Source of the DNA: Dehalobacter restrictus DSM 9455
Lineage (GTDB): Bacteria; Bacillota; Desulfitobacteriia; Desulfitobacteriales; Syntrophobotulaceae
Length of the DNA stretch: 64,000 nt
Direction: 5' to 3'
Assembly: GCF_000512895.1 (NCBI RefSeq)
Contig: NZ_CP007033.1
Span: 2,879,337-2,943,336 of the forward strand
Notes under the pieces: model-generated
Seen by the model: only the letters and a program-made list of their open reading frames with translations
Database searches by the model: none
What the model was told of the DNA's origin: nothing
Position numbers and translations under genes: made by a program
Shown: positions 17,161-26,900 of the stretch, piece by piece
Layout of the letters: each line of letters opens with the position of its first letter
How positions within the stretch are numbered: position 1 is the stretch's first letter

Positions 17161-17942
17161 TTCAAATCCTCGGTCCAAGAAGGCAGTGGATCGTTTCCTT
17201 CCCGGAATTCATGCGTAAATGCCGGATCGTAAAGTTTAGATCTTTCGAAGTCGTTTCCCAAAAATCTGCCCACTAGAATCAAGGCCGTTTTGGTAATATG
17301 GTTCTCTTTAGCTGTTCTCGCCAATGTCCCTACCGTACAGCGGAACTGCTTCTCATCCGGCCAGGTTGCCTTATAAACAATCGCTGCCGGAGTGTCAGCG
17401 GCGTAACCGCCTTCCATAAGCTTGGTACTTAAGTTTTCCAGCATCCCTGTACTTAAGAAAATTGCCATGGTCGCCTGATGCGACGCCAGGAGAGCAATGT
17501 CTTCCTTAGGCGGTACCGGGGTTCTTCCTTCCATGCGGGTAATAATTACAGTTTGGCTGATATCCGGCAATGTATACTCCTTCTTCAAGGAGGCAGCAGC
17601 TCCGAAAAACGAGCTGACTCCAGGTACGACTTCGTAATACAGGCCCTCGGCATCAAGCAGATCCATCTGCTCACGGATCGCCCCGTAAATGCTTGGATCG
17701 CCGGTATGCAGACGCACGACCAGTTTACCTGCCCGGGTGGCAGGAACCATCACAGCAAGCACCTCTTCCAGTGTCATCCCGGCACTGTCGTAAACGGTGC
17801 ATTCCTTCTTCGTAACATTCAATAGCTCCGGGTTGACCAGCGAGCCTGCATAAATCACAACATCGGCCTGTTCCAAAAGCGTCTTTCCGCGAACCGTGAT
17901 TAAATCTACCGCGCCCGGACCGGCCCCAATAAAATAAATCAT
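17157..17942 (-). CDS. cbiF: CbiF, cobalt-precorrin-4 C11-methyltransferase
   Basis: A 261-residue tetrapyrrole methylase. The SAM-binding loop region MIYFIGAGPGAVDLITVRG is at the start and RLHTGDPSIYGAIREQ follows near residue 80. It methylates C11 of cobalt-precorrin-4. The chosen ATG (17940-17942) forms an ATGA overlap with the cbiL stop; the frame is open further upstream, but that part is antisense-like and matches no relative. Confidence 0.95.
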   Translation of the reverse strand: MIYFIGAGPGAVDLITVRGKTLLEQADVVIYAGSLVNPELLNVTKKECTVYDSAGMTLEEVLAVMVPATRAGKLVVRLHTGDPSIYGAIREQMDLLDAEGLYYEVVPGVSSFFGAAASLKKEYTLPDISQTVIITRMEGRTPVPPKEDIALLASHQATMAIFLSTGMLENLSTKLMEGGYAADTPAAIVYKATWPDEKQFRCTVGTLARTAKENHITKTALILVGRFLGNDFERSKLYDPAFTHEFREGNDPLPSWTEDLK

Positions 17943-18640
17943 CTGACAATCTCCTTTTCTTTCACAATGATCGTGGAAAAATAGCTTGCTTTCCCCTCGG
18001 CTGCACTGATATCTTTTATAACTCTCTCTGACGGCATCCCGCAGCATTCCACCATCTGGGTATGCTTAACCAGATCTTTGCTGATAAGCTCTTCCTTAAC
18101 CTTGCCAAATTCCTTTCCTGATTTCATCAGCACCTTGGTTCCGCCCCAGTCCAGGTAATCAAAGGATCCTTCATAGGATGCGGGGATAATGTGCAGCGGC
18201 TGGGCACCCTCGCAGAGAGGCACATTGAGTCTTGCTGCTACAGCACAGAAGGACGGGACCCCCGGAATCAGCCGGGCATCATAGCCTGCTTCCAAAACCC
18301 GGTTATGCAGATAAATATATGTGGAATAGATCGATGGATCCCCCAGCGTAAGAAAAGCCACAGATTTGTTTTGTTTGAGCTGGTCAATGATCTGTTCAGC
18401 TGCTTCCTGATGGCTTTGCTCCAGCATTTGGGCATCCCGTGTCATCGGCATGTAAAGTTCCAGTATTTCTTTTGTGGAGAGGTCCACAGCCTGCTTGGCA
18501 ATATTCCAGGCGGTCATTTCTTTTTCATCCGTGCGCGGAACAGCAATAAGCTCTGTCTCGCTGATGATCCGGACGGCCTTTAAGGTCATCAGTTCAAAGT
18601 CTCCCGGACCTACGCCTATTCCGTATAATGCTGCTTTCAT
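17939..18640 (-). CDS. cbiL: CbiL, cobalt-precorrin-2 C20-methyltransferase
   Basis: A 233-residue tetrapyrrole methylase of the CbiL/CobI type (GIGVGPGDFELMTLKAVRII at the start, then TLGDPSIYSTYIYL near residue 100). It adds the C20 methyl group that is later expelled during ring contraction. Its start overlaps the cbiD stop by four bases and its stop overlaps cbiF, so translation is tightly coupled through this part of the operon. Confidence 0.94.
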   Translation of the reverse strand: MKAALYGIGVGPGDFELMTLKAVRIISETELIAVPRTDEKEMTAWNIAKQAVDLSTKEILELYMPMTRDAQMLEQSHQEAAEQIIDQLKQNKSVAFLTLGDPSIYSTYIYLHNRVLEAGYDARLIPGVPSFCAVAARLNVPLCEGAQPLHIIPASYEGSFDYLDWGGTKVLMKSGKEFGKVKEELISKDLVKHTQMVECCGMPSERVIKDISAAEGKASYFSTIIVKEKEIVR

Positions 18641-19845
18641 GATGGCTTCATCCTTTTTATTTTATTGACTATTTCATCCGCCTGCGGTGTTTTGCCCAGG
18701 ATACCCTGTTCATTGGAATACAGGATCACACCGGCTTTCACCTTATTCTGCAGGCGGTAATTCACATATTCATCAATTTTTAACATGATGGACTCAAATA
18801 CCTGGCTTCTAAGCCCGTGCCGGTCTAATACCGTAACGGCCTGCGGCGCTGTCAGGCTAGCCATAATTTCTTTGACTGTCTCCTTCCCTGCGCCGTGTAA
18901 GGCAGCATGTACGGCGATAACTTCCATGCGGCAGTCCGCATAGCGGGAGTGGGTATTCATAATGCCCGCTGCCAGCTTGACCAATTTTCCGGCATGTCCG
19001 ATCAGCAGCAGGCCGTCAAAGCCTAATTCCACAGTAAAATCCAGCATTTCACCGATATAATTGCTGCAGTGGATCAGAGAACTCTCCAGCCCCAGCGTAC
19101 TGCGGACAAAAGTTTCACCGTAATTTCCAGGGCAGACCAGCAGATCTCTGCAGCCCTTTTCTTTCTGCTGATTCATCTCCAGTCGAATCGTATCGATCAG
19201 GGCCTTTTCGCTCATCGGCTCGACAATCCCTATTGTTCCCAGAATAGAGATTCCGCCAACAATGCCCAGCCGCGGGTTAAAGGTTTTTCTGGCAATGGCC
19301 TCCCCTTCCGGAACTGATATCGTAATTTCCAGGCCTCCCTCATAACCGTACTCGGCACAGACTTTCGCCACCTCCGCCATAATCATGCTTCTGGGAACAG
19401 GATTGATGGCCGGTTCTCCTATAGGACAGGCAAGCCCGGGCTTAGTGATTCTGCCGACGCCCTGGCCGCCATCGACCTGAATATTATTATGGTTCGCTCT
19501 GGCGACCGTCGCAAAAATAAGGATGCCGTTGGTCACATCTGGGTCATCGCCGCTGTCCTTTTTTACAGCACACGTCACCTGGTCCCTGTCTCTCCGAACT
19601 TCCAGCACCTGCATCGCAACCGGTATTCCCTTCGGTGTCGCAATGGCTATTTCTGTACACAGGTCTCCTGAGAGCAGCATTACCGCCCCAGCCTTGGCAG
19701 CAGCAGCCGCACAGGATCCCGTAGTAAAGCCGCATCTCAGCCTCTTATTCTGTTTGATGACAAAGAGTTCACCGGATTGATTGTTTTGTGGATTGTTTTG
19801 TGGACTGTTTTGTTCATCGTTTAGATGGTGGATGTCATGATTCAT
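18637..19845 (-). CDS. cbiD: CbiD, cobalt-precorrin-5B C1-methyltransferase
   Basis: A 402-residue CbiD with the family signature LRCGFTTGSCAAAAAKAGA from about residue 36. It methylates C1 of the corrin ring with SAM. The N-terminus carries an extra low-complexity stretch (NSPQNNPQNNQ) encoded by three tandem 12-base units at 19779-19814. That tail lies before the conserved domain and is probably not needed for catalysis. ATG follows AAGGAAT. The gene stands between the cobalt transporter genes and the methylases. Confidence 0.93.
   Translation of the reverse strand: MNHDIHHLNDEQNSPQNNPQNNQSGELFVIKQNKRLRCGFTTGSCAAAAAKAGAVMLLSGDLCTEIAIATPKGIPVAMQVLEVRRDRDQVTCAVKKDSGDDPDVTNGILIFATVARANHNNIQVDGGQGVGRITKPGLACPIGEPAINPVPRSMIMAEVAKVCAEYGYEGGLEITISVPEGEAIARKTFNPRLGIVGGISILGTIGIVEPMSEKALIDTIRLEMNQQKEKGCRDLLVCPGNYGETFVRSTLGLESSLIHCSNYIGEMLDFTVELGFDGLLLIGHAGKLVKLAAGIMNTHSRYADCRMEVIAVHAALHGAGKETVKEIMASLTAPQAVTVLDRHGLRSQVFESIMLKIDEYVNYRLQNKVKAGVILYSNEQGILGKTPQADEIVNKIKRMKPS
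19779..19814 (-). repeat. Three 12-base tandem units in the 5' end of cbiD
   Basis: The plus strand reads GATTGTTTTGTG twice, then GACTGTTTTGTT. Each unit encodes four residues (QNNP-type), so a change in copy number would keep the frame. Confidence 0.85.
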
Positions 19846-19864
19846 TATTTTTATATTCCTTCAA

Positions 19865-20743
19865 TCAGTTTGTATCTTTCCAGTTAATTAAAGCTTTTCT
19901 GGCCTCAGATATGGTATTGGCAGGCTGGGCAAATTCAAAGCCGTCTTTATCATGCAAAATCTCCATAAGATGCCCAATTCTTGGGAGTCTGAGATTAATC
20001 CTTCTGATTTCCTCCGGATGCGAAAACACTTCCTGAGGCGTACCTTCCATTACAAGCCTGCCGTCATCGACGACATACGCATAATCACAGTAAAGTGGTA
20101 CGATATCGATGTCGTGCGTTGAGATCACGACGGACAAATTCAGCTCAATTTGCAGTTTTCTGAGCAGCTTCATTAGCTCACTGACTCCGAGTGGGTCAAG
20201 CCCTGCGGTCGGTTCATCCAGAATAAGCACTTCCGGCTCCATCACCAGAACGCCGGCAATGGCTGCACGTTTTTTCTGGCCAAAACTGAGGCTGTGTGTG
20301 GGCTTGTCTTTCAGGTGGGATATCCCGGTTCTCTTCATGGCTAGATCCACCCTTCTGCGGACTTCCTCCTCAGGCAGCTTTAGATTCATCGCGCCGAAGG
20401 AGATATCCTGATAGACACTGGCTGAAAACAACTGCTTGTCCGGATCCTGAAAAACAATGCCAACAGATTTTCGAAGCTGTTTGAGACCTTTTACTGAATA
20501 ATCCAGCGGCAGGCCCTTGAATAGAACTTCGCCGCCTGAAGGCTTATTGATGCCGTTAAAGGAAAGCAGCAACGTTGATTTTCCAGCACCGTTGCTTCCG
20601 AGGACTGCCGTCGTTTTCCCCTGTTTAATCCCGAGTGACAGGGCCTTTAAGGCCTGGGTTCCATCACTGTAGATGTAGTGGAGATTTCTGACTTCCAAGA
20701 TATTTTTAGCCTCCACATTTTCAATCAAGCCATTTTCGGCCAT
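19865..20743 (-). CDS. cbiO: CbiO, ATPase of the cobalt ECF transporter
   Basis: A 292-residue ABC ATPase. Walker A is GSNGAGKST at residues 49-57, the signature is LSFGQKKR near residue 150, and Walker B is VLILDEPTAGLD. It powers cobalt uptake with CbiM, CbiN and CbiQ at the cytoplasmic face of the membrane. Its ATG overlaps the cbiQ stop by one base (TAATG), with GGAGG inside the end of cbiQ. Confidence 0.94.
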   Translation of the reverse strand: MAENGLIENVEAKNILEVRNLHYIYSDGTQALKALSLGIKQGKTTAVLGSNGAGKSTLLLSFNGINKPSGGEVLFKGLPLDYSVKGLKQLRKSVGIVFQDPDKQLFSASVYQDISFGAMNLKLPEEEVRRRVDLAMKRTGISHLKDKPTHSLSFGQKKRAAIAGVLVMEPEVLILDEPTAGLDPLGVSELMKLLRKLQIELNLSVVISTHDIDIVPLYCDYAYVVDDGRLVMEGTPQEVFSHPEEIRRINLRLPRIGHLMEILHDKDGFEFAQPANTISEARKALINWKDTN

Positions 20744-21534
20744 TATAGCAAGCCTCCTGTCAATTGTTTGGAAAACAGCGCAACTGCAATCAGGAATAGG
20801 TTAATCAGCACAATCGGAATATATTCTGTCCAATGAGTCTCCGCCTGCTCATGGATCACACTGAGCTCACCGTCATATCCCCTGGCTTCAAGCGCAATAT
20901 ACAGTTCATCCGCCCTCTGATAAGACCGGATAAAAAGTGACGAAGCCAGAGCCGCCAATGAACGGTATCCGGAAGAAAGCCCCGCATAGCCCAAGCGGGA
21001 ATTCTGTGCCGTAAACATGGTGTCTGCCATTTCCAAAAATACAAAAATAAACCGGTAGATCAGTCCCATCAATTCAACCATCAGTCTTGGAACTTTAAGC
21101 TTCCGAAGAACTGCCAACAGGTCTACCATTGGTGTACTCAGCGATAAATAATACAGACAGGAAACCGCGCCAAGCGCTTTAAAAAACAGATTTGCCGCAC
21201 TTAGAATACCGGACTGCGACACCCCGATATACATGCCAAATGCATATACAGAGAATACAAAAACATCTTTGTCCCCTGAAACATTGACCGCAATGGTTAA
21301 AACGCCGATCACTAAAAAGGAAAGCGGGACAAGCATCAGTCTAATAAAAATTCCAACAGGGGTACCACCTTTGCAAACGGTATACCACCCCATGATCAGG
21401 AGCGTCAAGATTGACACCGCAACGGAATCAGCCCAGAGACAGACCCCCAAAACCGAAACGGCTAAGACTAGCTTTTGCAATGGATTTGTTTGTTTAAGCT
21501 TGGATAAATAAGCGTATTTATCGATGTAAATCAT
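20743..21534 (-). CDS. cbiQ: CbiQ, T-component of the cobalt ECF transporter
   Basis: A 263-residue membrane protein with about five spans and two short Ala-Arg-Gly-type coupling motifs (RSYQRADELYIALEARGYDG near residue 215) that contact the ATPase. It couples CbiO hydrolysis to the CbiM substrate unit. It overlaps cbiN by 17 bases. Length and topology are normal. Confidence 0.93.
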   Translation of the reverse strand: MIYIDKYAYLSKLKQTNPLQKLVLAVSVLGVCLWADSVAVSILTLLIMGWYTVCKGGTPVGIFIRLMLVPLSFLVIGVLTIAVNVSGDKDVFVFSVYAFGMYIGVSQSGILSAANLFFKALGAVSCLYYLSLSTPMVDLLAVLRKLKVPRLMVELMGLIYRFIFVFLEMADTMFTAQNSRLGYAGLSSGYRSLAALASSLFIRSYQRADELYIALEARGYDGELSVIHEQAETHWTEYIPIVLINLFLIAVALFSKQLTGGLL

Positions 21535-21859
21535 TGTTTACCGGTTCTTCCTTTTTCTTACGACCCCGCAGATAACCTAACCCGTAGCCCAAAACACCTG
21601 CTCCGACAGCTGCCTGAAGCGCAAACAACAAGCTTTCAATTTCTCCGCTGGGCGGCTCCCAAATCGGTGAGAACCAGGGCTGGTAATTCCCGTTAAGTTC
21701 TGTTATAGCTTGTTCAGCTTGGCTGTCAGCTCCAGCAAATTCCGCATTTTTTTGCACAATGAGGGGTACAACAGCAAGCGCTATGACAATCGTAATTAAA
21801 ATAATATTTGTGATGATAACCCGATTTTTATTCTTCGGTTTCATCGTTTCTACAGACAT
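21518..21859 (-). CDS. cbiN: CbiN, small subunit of the cobalt transporter
   Basis: A 113-residue protein with two membrane helices (about residues 14-34 and 78-98) and an outside loop that includes YQPWFSPIWEPPSGEIESLL, typical of CbiN. It helps load metal into CbiM. Ribosome-binding site and spacing to cbiM (two bases) indicate co-translation. Confidence 0.92.
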   Translation of the reverse strand: MSVETMKPKNKNRVIITNIILITIVIALAVVPLIVQKNAEFAGADSQAEQAITELNGNYQPWFSPIWEPPSGEIESLLFALQAAVGAGVLGYGLGYLRGRKKKEEPVNNDLHR

Positions 21860-21861
21860 TT

Positions 21862-22608
21862 TCAGACCCCCTTTGAAAGTATTTTTAAGTCTTTAAGCTC
21901 ATCCCCGGCATAGGATGAAATCGCCTTAAATATTAGCACTGTCAAAATACCTTCACTGATCGCCAATGGTACTTGCGTTAAGGCAAAAATACCTAAAAAC
22001 TTGGTAAGTGATGCCATAGCGCCGCCTGTTCCAGCAGGAAACGCCAGTGCAAGCTGCACCGATGTCGTGACGTAAGTTAATAAATCCCCAAGTGCGGCAG
22101 CGAGAAACACGGCAAGCCACTGCGGTCCATTTGCTTTCTTCACAATTTTGTATGTAGCAAAAGCCACCAGCGGCCCCACAATGCCCATCGAAAAAGTATT
22201 TGCTCCCAATGTTGTCAATCCGCCATGAGCCAGTAAAACAGCCTGAAACAGCAGTATGATCAGGCCAATTACGGCCATTGCGGTTGGTCCGAACAAGATA
22301 GCGCCAAAGCCAACCCCCGTAGGATGCGAACTGCTTCCTGTAACGGAAGGAATCTTCAGGGAAGACAAAACAAAAGCAAAGGCGCCTGCCATCGCCAAAA
22401 GCATTAATGTTTTGGGATGCTCTCCAACAGTTCTTCTGATAGAAAAAAAACCTGCCAGAACAAAAGGTATTGCCAAAGCACCCCAGGTAATACACCAACC
22501 CGCAGGAAGGAAGCCCTCCATGATATGCATGGCATATGTCTGCTGGGGCAAGAACATAAACATAAGTACGAGACCCATTATCCAAATCTTTTTATTTATC
22601 ATCGTCAA
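21862..22608 (-). CDS. cbiM: CbiM, cobalt-binding S-component of the ECF transporter
   Basis: A 248-residue polytopic membrane protein. Residues 1-26 form a signal peptide; cleavage after YA would expose Met-His-Ile-Met-Glu ([13 protein letters not shown]). In known CbiM and NikM proteins the new N-terminal Met-His binds the metal together with inner histidines. [16 protein letters not shown] near residue 100 is also typical. It is the first gene after the cobalamin riboswitch. Presence of CbiN and of downstream cbi genes favours cobalt over nickel. Confidence 0.94.
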   Translation of the reverse strand: MTMINKKIWIMGLVLMFMFLPQQTYAMHIMEGFLPAGWCITWGALAIPFVLAGFFSIRRTVGEHPKTLMLLAMAGAFAFVLSSLKIPSVTGSSSHPTGVGFGAILFGPTAMAVIGLIILLFQAVLLAHGGLTTLGANTFSMGIVGPLVAFATYKIVKKANGPQWLAVFLAAALGDLLTYVTTSVQLALAFPAGTGGAMASLTKFLGIFALTQVPLAISEGILTVLIFKAISSYAGDELKDLKILSKGV

Positions 22609-22631
22609 ACTCTCCTATATAAGATATGAAA

Positions 22632-22670
22632 CAAAAAACCTCTCAACATCTTACGTCGAGAGGCTCATAT
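22632..22670 (-). terminator. Riboswitch expression-platform terminator before cbiM
   Basis: The minus strand forms a 9-bp stem (CCTCTCGAC with GTTGAGAGG, one G-T pair) around a 7-base loop, followed by TTTTTT. It lies between the cobalamin aptamer and cbiM and is the likely off-switch when cobalamin is bound. Confidence 0.88.
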
Positions 22671-22689
22671 GCTAGGAAGTTTTCCTCGG

Positions 22690-22936
22690 TAGTCTTGCAC
22701 ATAACATCCCCCTCTCTATCACTCGTAGAGTATATGGTGAGACACTAAAACAGGTAGGTCTTCTGGCTTAAGCATCATCGATCTTCAGACCTTCCCAGTT
22801 TCCCAGTGGTATACCTGAAGAACTCCACTTTCACAGCGGCGTGACCGCGCGGGCTTCTACCCGACTTTCCTTATTCATTGAATGGTACGCTTATCAGCTT
22901 CATTCAACACCTGTTCTGCCTATTCAGTTTTAATCC
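22690..22936 (-). promoter_or_regulatory. Cobalamin (AdoCbl-type) riboswitch
   Basis: The minus strand carries the conserved cobalamin elements in order: CAGGTG near 22910, the core AAGGAAAGTCGGGTAGAAGC then GCGGTCACGCCGCTGTGA around 22830-22873, and the B12 box AAGCCAGAAGACCTACCTG near 22751-22770. A terminator follows at 22632-22670. The arrangement points to transcriptional shut-off of the cobalt uptake and corrinoid operon when cobalamin is plentiful. Confidence 0.93.
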
Positions 22937-22942
22937 TGATTC

Positions 22943-22971
22943 ATTATATCGCTCTTTCGACAAGGAATCAA
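22943..22971 (-). promoter_or_regulatory. Sigma-A promoter of the corrinoid operon
   Basis: The minus strand has TTGATT (22966-22971), a 17-base spacer and TATAAT (22943-22948). This predicts a transcript start near 22936, directly at the 5' end of the riboswitch. Confidence 0.82.
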
Positions 22972-23029
22972 TATTATTTTTACTTTAGCCTTGAACATAT
23001 TAATTGAAGTATCTTTACCTCCATCAATT

Positions 23030-23512
23030 CTATTTGTGGTAGGGTTCCCCTTTGCTGATCTTGCACGCCCGGTAAATCTGCTCCAGCAGGATAAGCCTGA
23101 TCATCTGGTGCGGAAAGGTAAGCTTCGAGAACGACCACCGGTAATCGGCGCGTTTTCGGATTTCATCTGCCGTACCAAGAGATCCGCCAATCACAAAAGT
23201 GATCCGGCTCTGGCCTGAAAGCCCTTTTTCATCAAACAAAACGGCAAGTTCGGGTGAAGAAAGTTCCTTTCCCAGAAGATCCAGCAAAACCACATAATCC
23301 TGAGGTGAAATTAATTTAAGAACCTTTTCAGCTTCTTTCTGTTTTACTCTTGCTTCGTCGGCAGCTGATGCCCTTTCGGGGCATGGTTCGTCCTCAACTT
23401 CAATCATCTCAAGCCGGATGTACGCGCCAAGACGCTTGGCGTATTCCTTCAGCCCTTCTTTTAAATATTTTTCTTTGATTTTCCCTACCGCTAGAACTTT
23501 GATCTGCAGCAT
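23030..23512 (-). CDS. rlmH: RlmH, 23S rRNA pseudouridine-1915 N3-methyltransferase
   Basis: A 160-residue SPOUT-family methyltransferase that modifies helix 69 of 23S rRNA. The family N-terminus MLQIKVLAVGKIKEKYLKEG fixes the start at ATG 23510-23512, with GGAG upstream. The knotted SAM site shows as FVIGGSLGTADEIRKRADY, followed by the ending LLEQIYRACKISKGEPYHK. The length matches the usual 159-160 residues. Confidence 0.95.
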   Translation of the reverse strand: MLQIKVLAVGKIKEKYLKEGLKEYAKRLGAYIRLEMIEVEDEPCPERASAADEARVKQKEAEKVLKLISPQDYVVLLDLLGKELSSPELAVLFDEKGLSGQSRITFVIGGSLGTADEIRKRADYRWSFSKLTFPHQMIRLILLEQIYRACKISKGEPYHK

Positions 23513-23652
23513 GTTTTCTCCAACTCCAGTCACTATGTTTGCTCCAAACATTTGCAATCAAAAACTTGAAGGTTAAATCTCTCTGATATTGGATTATTTA
23601 CAATGAAGATTTTTTTCAAAAGTGTTAATAATATTGATGGAGGTGAAAAAAA

Positions 23653-23862
23653 ATGAGCAAAACAAATGAAAGCAAAAAAAAGCTGCTGCAGAATCTAAAA
23701 ATGGAGGCTGCGGCTGAAATCGGCCATCTTGATTTTGTAAGGGAAAATAACGATCACTATAAAGGCGATGTTACTGCCAGACAGAATGGTCTGGAAGGAG
23801 GCCCGATCGGCGGCCAGATGGTCAAAAAAATGATCGCCTATGCCAAACAGCAGATGAAATAG
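23653..23862 (+). CDS. Alpha/beta-type small acid-soluble spore protein
   Basis: A 69-residue SASP. The C-terminal half GDVTARQNGLEGGPIGGQMV matches the DNA-binding core of alpha/beta-type SASPs (TARxNG, GGxIGG), and the N-terminal half contains a glutamate-rich stretch where the germination protease usually cuts. These proteins coat spore DNA and protect it. ATG follows GGAGGTG. A terminator follows. It is one of few plus-strand genes here and signals an endospore-forming ancestry. Confidence 0.92.
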   Translation: MSKTNESKKKLLQNLKMEAAAEIGHLDFVRENNDHYKGDVTARQNGLEGGPIGGQMVKKMIAYAKQQMK

Positions 23863-23907
23863 AATAACGGACTCATTTAGTATTCCTAATCTACTTCAAT
23901 AAATATT

Positions 23908-23946
23908 CAAAACTTCTTCAGCCTACAATACTGAAGAGGTTTTTTG
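23908..23946 (+). terminator. Terminator between ssp and the activase gene
   Basis: Stem AACTTCTTCAG with CTGAAGAGGTT (one G-T pair) followed by TTTTTTG on the plus strand. The convergent activase gene ends right behind it, so it may serve both strands. Confidence 0.75.
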
Positions 23947-26900
23947 TTATATAATCTTCTGTTCGGAATACGACTGCTCTGTACCTTCTTCAGTGTTATG
24001 CAAAGCTGCCGCTCCCTCGCCGGGTGCAGATTGCATTTGCCCGGCGTTGTTATTCATTTTATTTCTATTGTTTGTATTGGCATTATTGACTGCTGCCGCC
24101 TTTTCCATATTTTTGAAAGCGACTGAAAGCATCAGTTTAATTCTGTTGATCTGATTCACCTGGCTGGCACCCGGATCGTAATCGATTGGCACAATATTCG
24201 CCAGCGGGTAGCGCCGTTTAAGTTCGCGGACCATCCCTTTACCCGTGATATGATTTGGCAGGCAGGCAAACGGCTGCAGACAGGTGACGTTTGTTGCTCC
24301 GCTTTCTATCAGTTCCAGCATTTCCGCGGTCAGGAACCAGCCTTCGCCGGTCTGATGTCCGAGATGCATGATTTTGCCGGCCATATCGGCCAACTCATAA
24401 ATCGATTTGGGAGGATGGAAACGGTTGCTCTTCGCCAGAGTGCGTTTCATTACCCGGCGGTAGTTTTCCAACCGCCAGATAATATAGCGGCTGATAAGCT
24501 CGCTTTTCAGTGAGCCAGCGAGTTCTTTTCTTCTGAATATCGTTCCATACGCACAGTACATAAAGAAATCCATCAGGTCCGGCAGAACGGCTTCGGCGCC
24601 TTCCTTTTCCAGGACATCGACAATAAAGTTATTGGCAAATGGATGAAATTTGACGAGGATCTCGCCAACCACTCCAACCTTTGGTTTTTTGACATTGGAG
24701 ATTTCAATATGATCAAAGTCCTTGATAATCCGGCGGATATTCCGGTGATATTCCCGCAGGTTCATCGCAGCCAGGGTCGGCTTCAGGTCCTTCAGCCATT
24801 TGGCCAGGAGATCATTCGTTTCTCCTTTATTTTTCTCATAGGGTCGTATGGCATTGGTTACGCGCATCAGCAGATCGCCATAAACCGTAGCCATCACGCA
24901 ACGCTTGATCATCTTCATGGAAAGTTTGAACCCGGGATTGGACTCCAGACCGCCGGCATTAAGGGAAATAACCGGAATCTGTTCCATGCCGGCATCTTTT
25001 AAGGCTTTACGGATAAAGCCAATATAATTACTGGCCCGGCAGCCGCCGCCTGTTTGCGACATGATAACTGCCGTCTTGTTTAGGTCGTAACGGCCTGATT
25101 TCAGCGCCGCCATAATTTGACCGACAACTAAGATTGACGGATAGCAGGCATCGTTATGCACATGCAGAAGTCCCTGTTCGACGACATCCATCTCGACATC
25201 AGGCAGAATCTCTATCTTATAGCCTTCCAAACGGGTGGCTTCTTCAATCAGTTCAAAATGGATCGGTGCCATCTGCGGAGAAAGAATCGTATACTCATGC
25301 TTCATTTCTTCTGTAAACATGACTCTTTTGGGTGTCTCAAAAAGCTTATGCGCATGAATTTCTTTTTTGTCTCTTTCCTTCATTGCAGCGAGCAATGACC
25401 GTATCCGGATACGAATAGCGCCCAGATTATTGATCTCATCAATTTTGACCAGGGTATAGGTCTTTCTGTACTGGTGCAGTATCTCCTGAACCTGATCCGT
25501 GGTGACGGCATCCAGTCCGCATCCGAACGAATTCAATTGGACAAGTTCCAAGTCATCCCTGCTTGCCACAAAACTTGCTGCCGCATACAGCCTGGAGTGG
25601 TAAACCCATTGGTCGAGGACGCGCAGAGGCCTTTCCACCTGACCAAGATGAGCGACAGAATCTTCAGTCAGCACAGCGATCCCCAGACCGGTAATCATCT
25701 CTGGAATCCCGTGGTTAATCTCCGGATCGGTATGATACGGCCGACCGGCAAGTACGATGCCTTTCAGGTTGTTCTTTTGCAAATAGTCCAATACTTCTTC
25801 CGCTTTGTTTCTGAGGTCCTGGCGAACAGCATCTCTTTCGGCAAAAGCCTTATCTACAGCACTTGCTGCCTCTTGTCGTGTTATACCTATCGCTTTAAAT
25901 TCTTCATAGATCCGAACTTTTAAACGTGCCATATCATCAATCGGCAGGAACGGGAAAATAAACGCAACTTCTTTGTTCCTTATTTCATCCACATTGGCAT
26001 GAAGGGATTCCGGATAAGAAGTGACAATCGGGCAGTTGTAATTATTATTGGCACCAGCCAGCTCTTTTTCATCCCTCGGAAGGCACGGATAAAAAATCCG
26101 CTTGACCCCTTTGTTCAGAAGGTCCTTAATATGCCCGTTGGCCAGTTTGGCCGGATAGCACAGCGACTCGGAAGCTACGGTCTCCATGCCGAGCTCAAAT
26201 ATCTTTTTCGAGGAGCGGCCGGACAAAATAACTCTAAAACCGAGCTCCGTTAGCAGCGTATACCAGAACGGATAATGCTCATACATATTCAGGACCCGTG
26301 GAATCCCGATCTCGCCACGGGCTGCTTCTTCCTTCTTCAGTGGTTTATAGGCAAAAAGACGCTCATATTTATAGGCAAAAAGGTTCGGAATATCCTCAGA
26401 GGTGCTTTCCAGTCCGGCTCCGCGTTCGCAGCGGTTTCCTGTCAGAAACTCCCTGCCGTCCGAGAATTGGTTGACCGTCAGCAGGCAATTATTGCCGCAT
26501 AAGCCACAGTGGCGCGTACGGGTCTCGGTATGGAAATCCTCCAGTTCATTTTCACCAAGCAGGGTAGTCTGTTCTCCGGCCTGATAATGGTCGCGGGCGA
26601 TAAGAGCTGCTCCGAACGCGCCCATGATACCGGCAATGTCCGGACGAATGACCTGGCGGCCGGTGACACGTTCAAAACTTCTTAAAACAGCATCGTTATT
26701 AAACGTTCCGCCCTGAACAACGATTTTCTTGCCAACTTCGGAAGAATTGTGCAAGCGGATGACTTTGTACAACGCATTTTTGACGACTGAATACGAGATC
26801 CCGGCCGCGATGCTGCCGATATCCGCGCCTTCTTTTTGGACCTGTTTGATTTTGGAATTCATAAATACGGTGCAACGGGTACCCAAATCGACCGGGGTCT

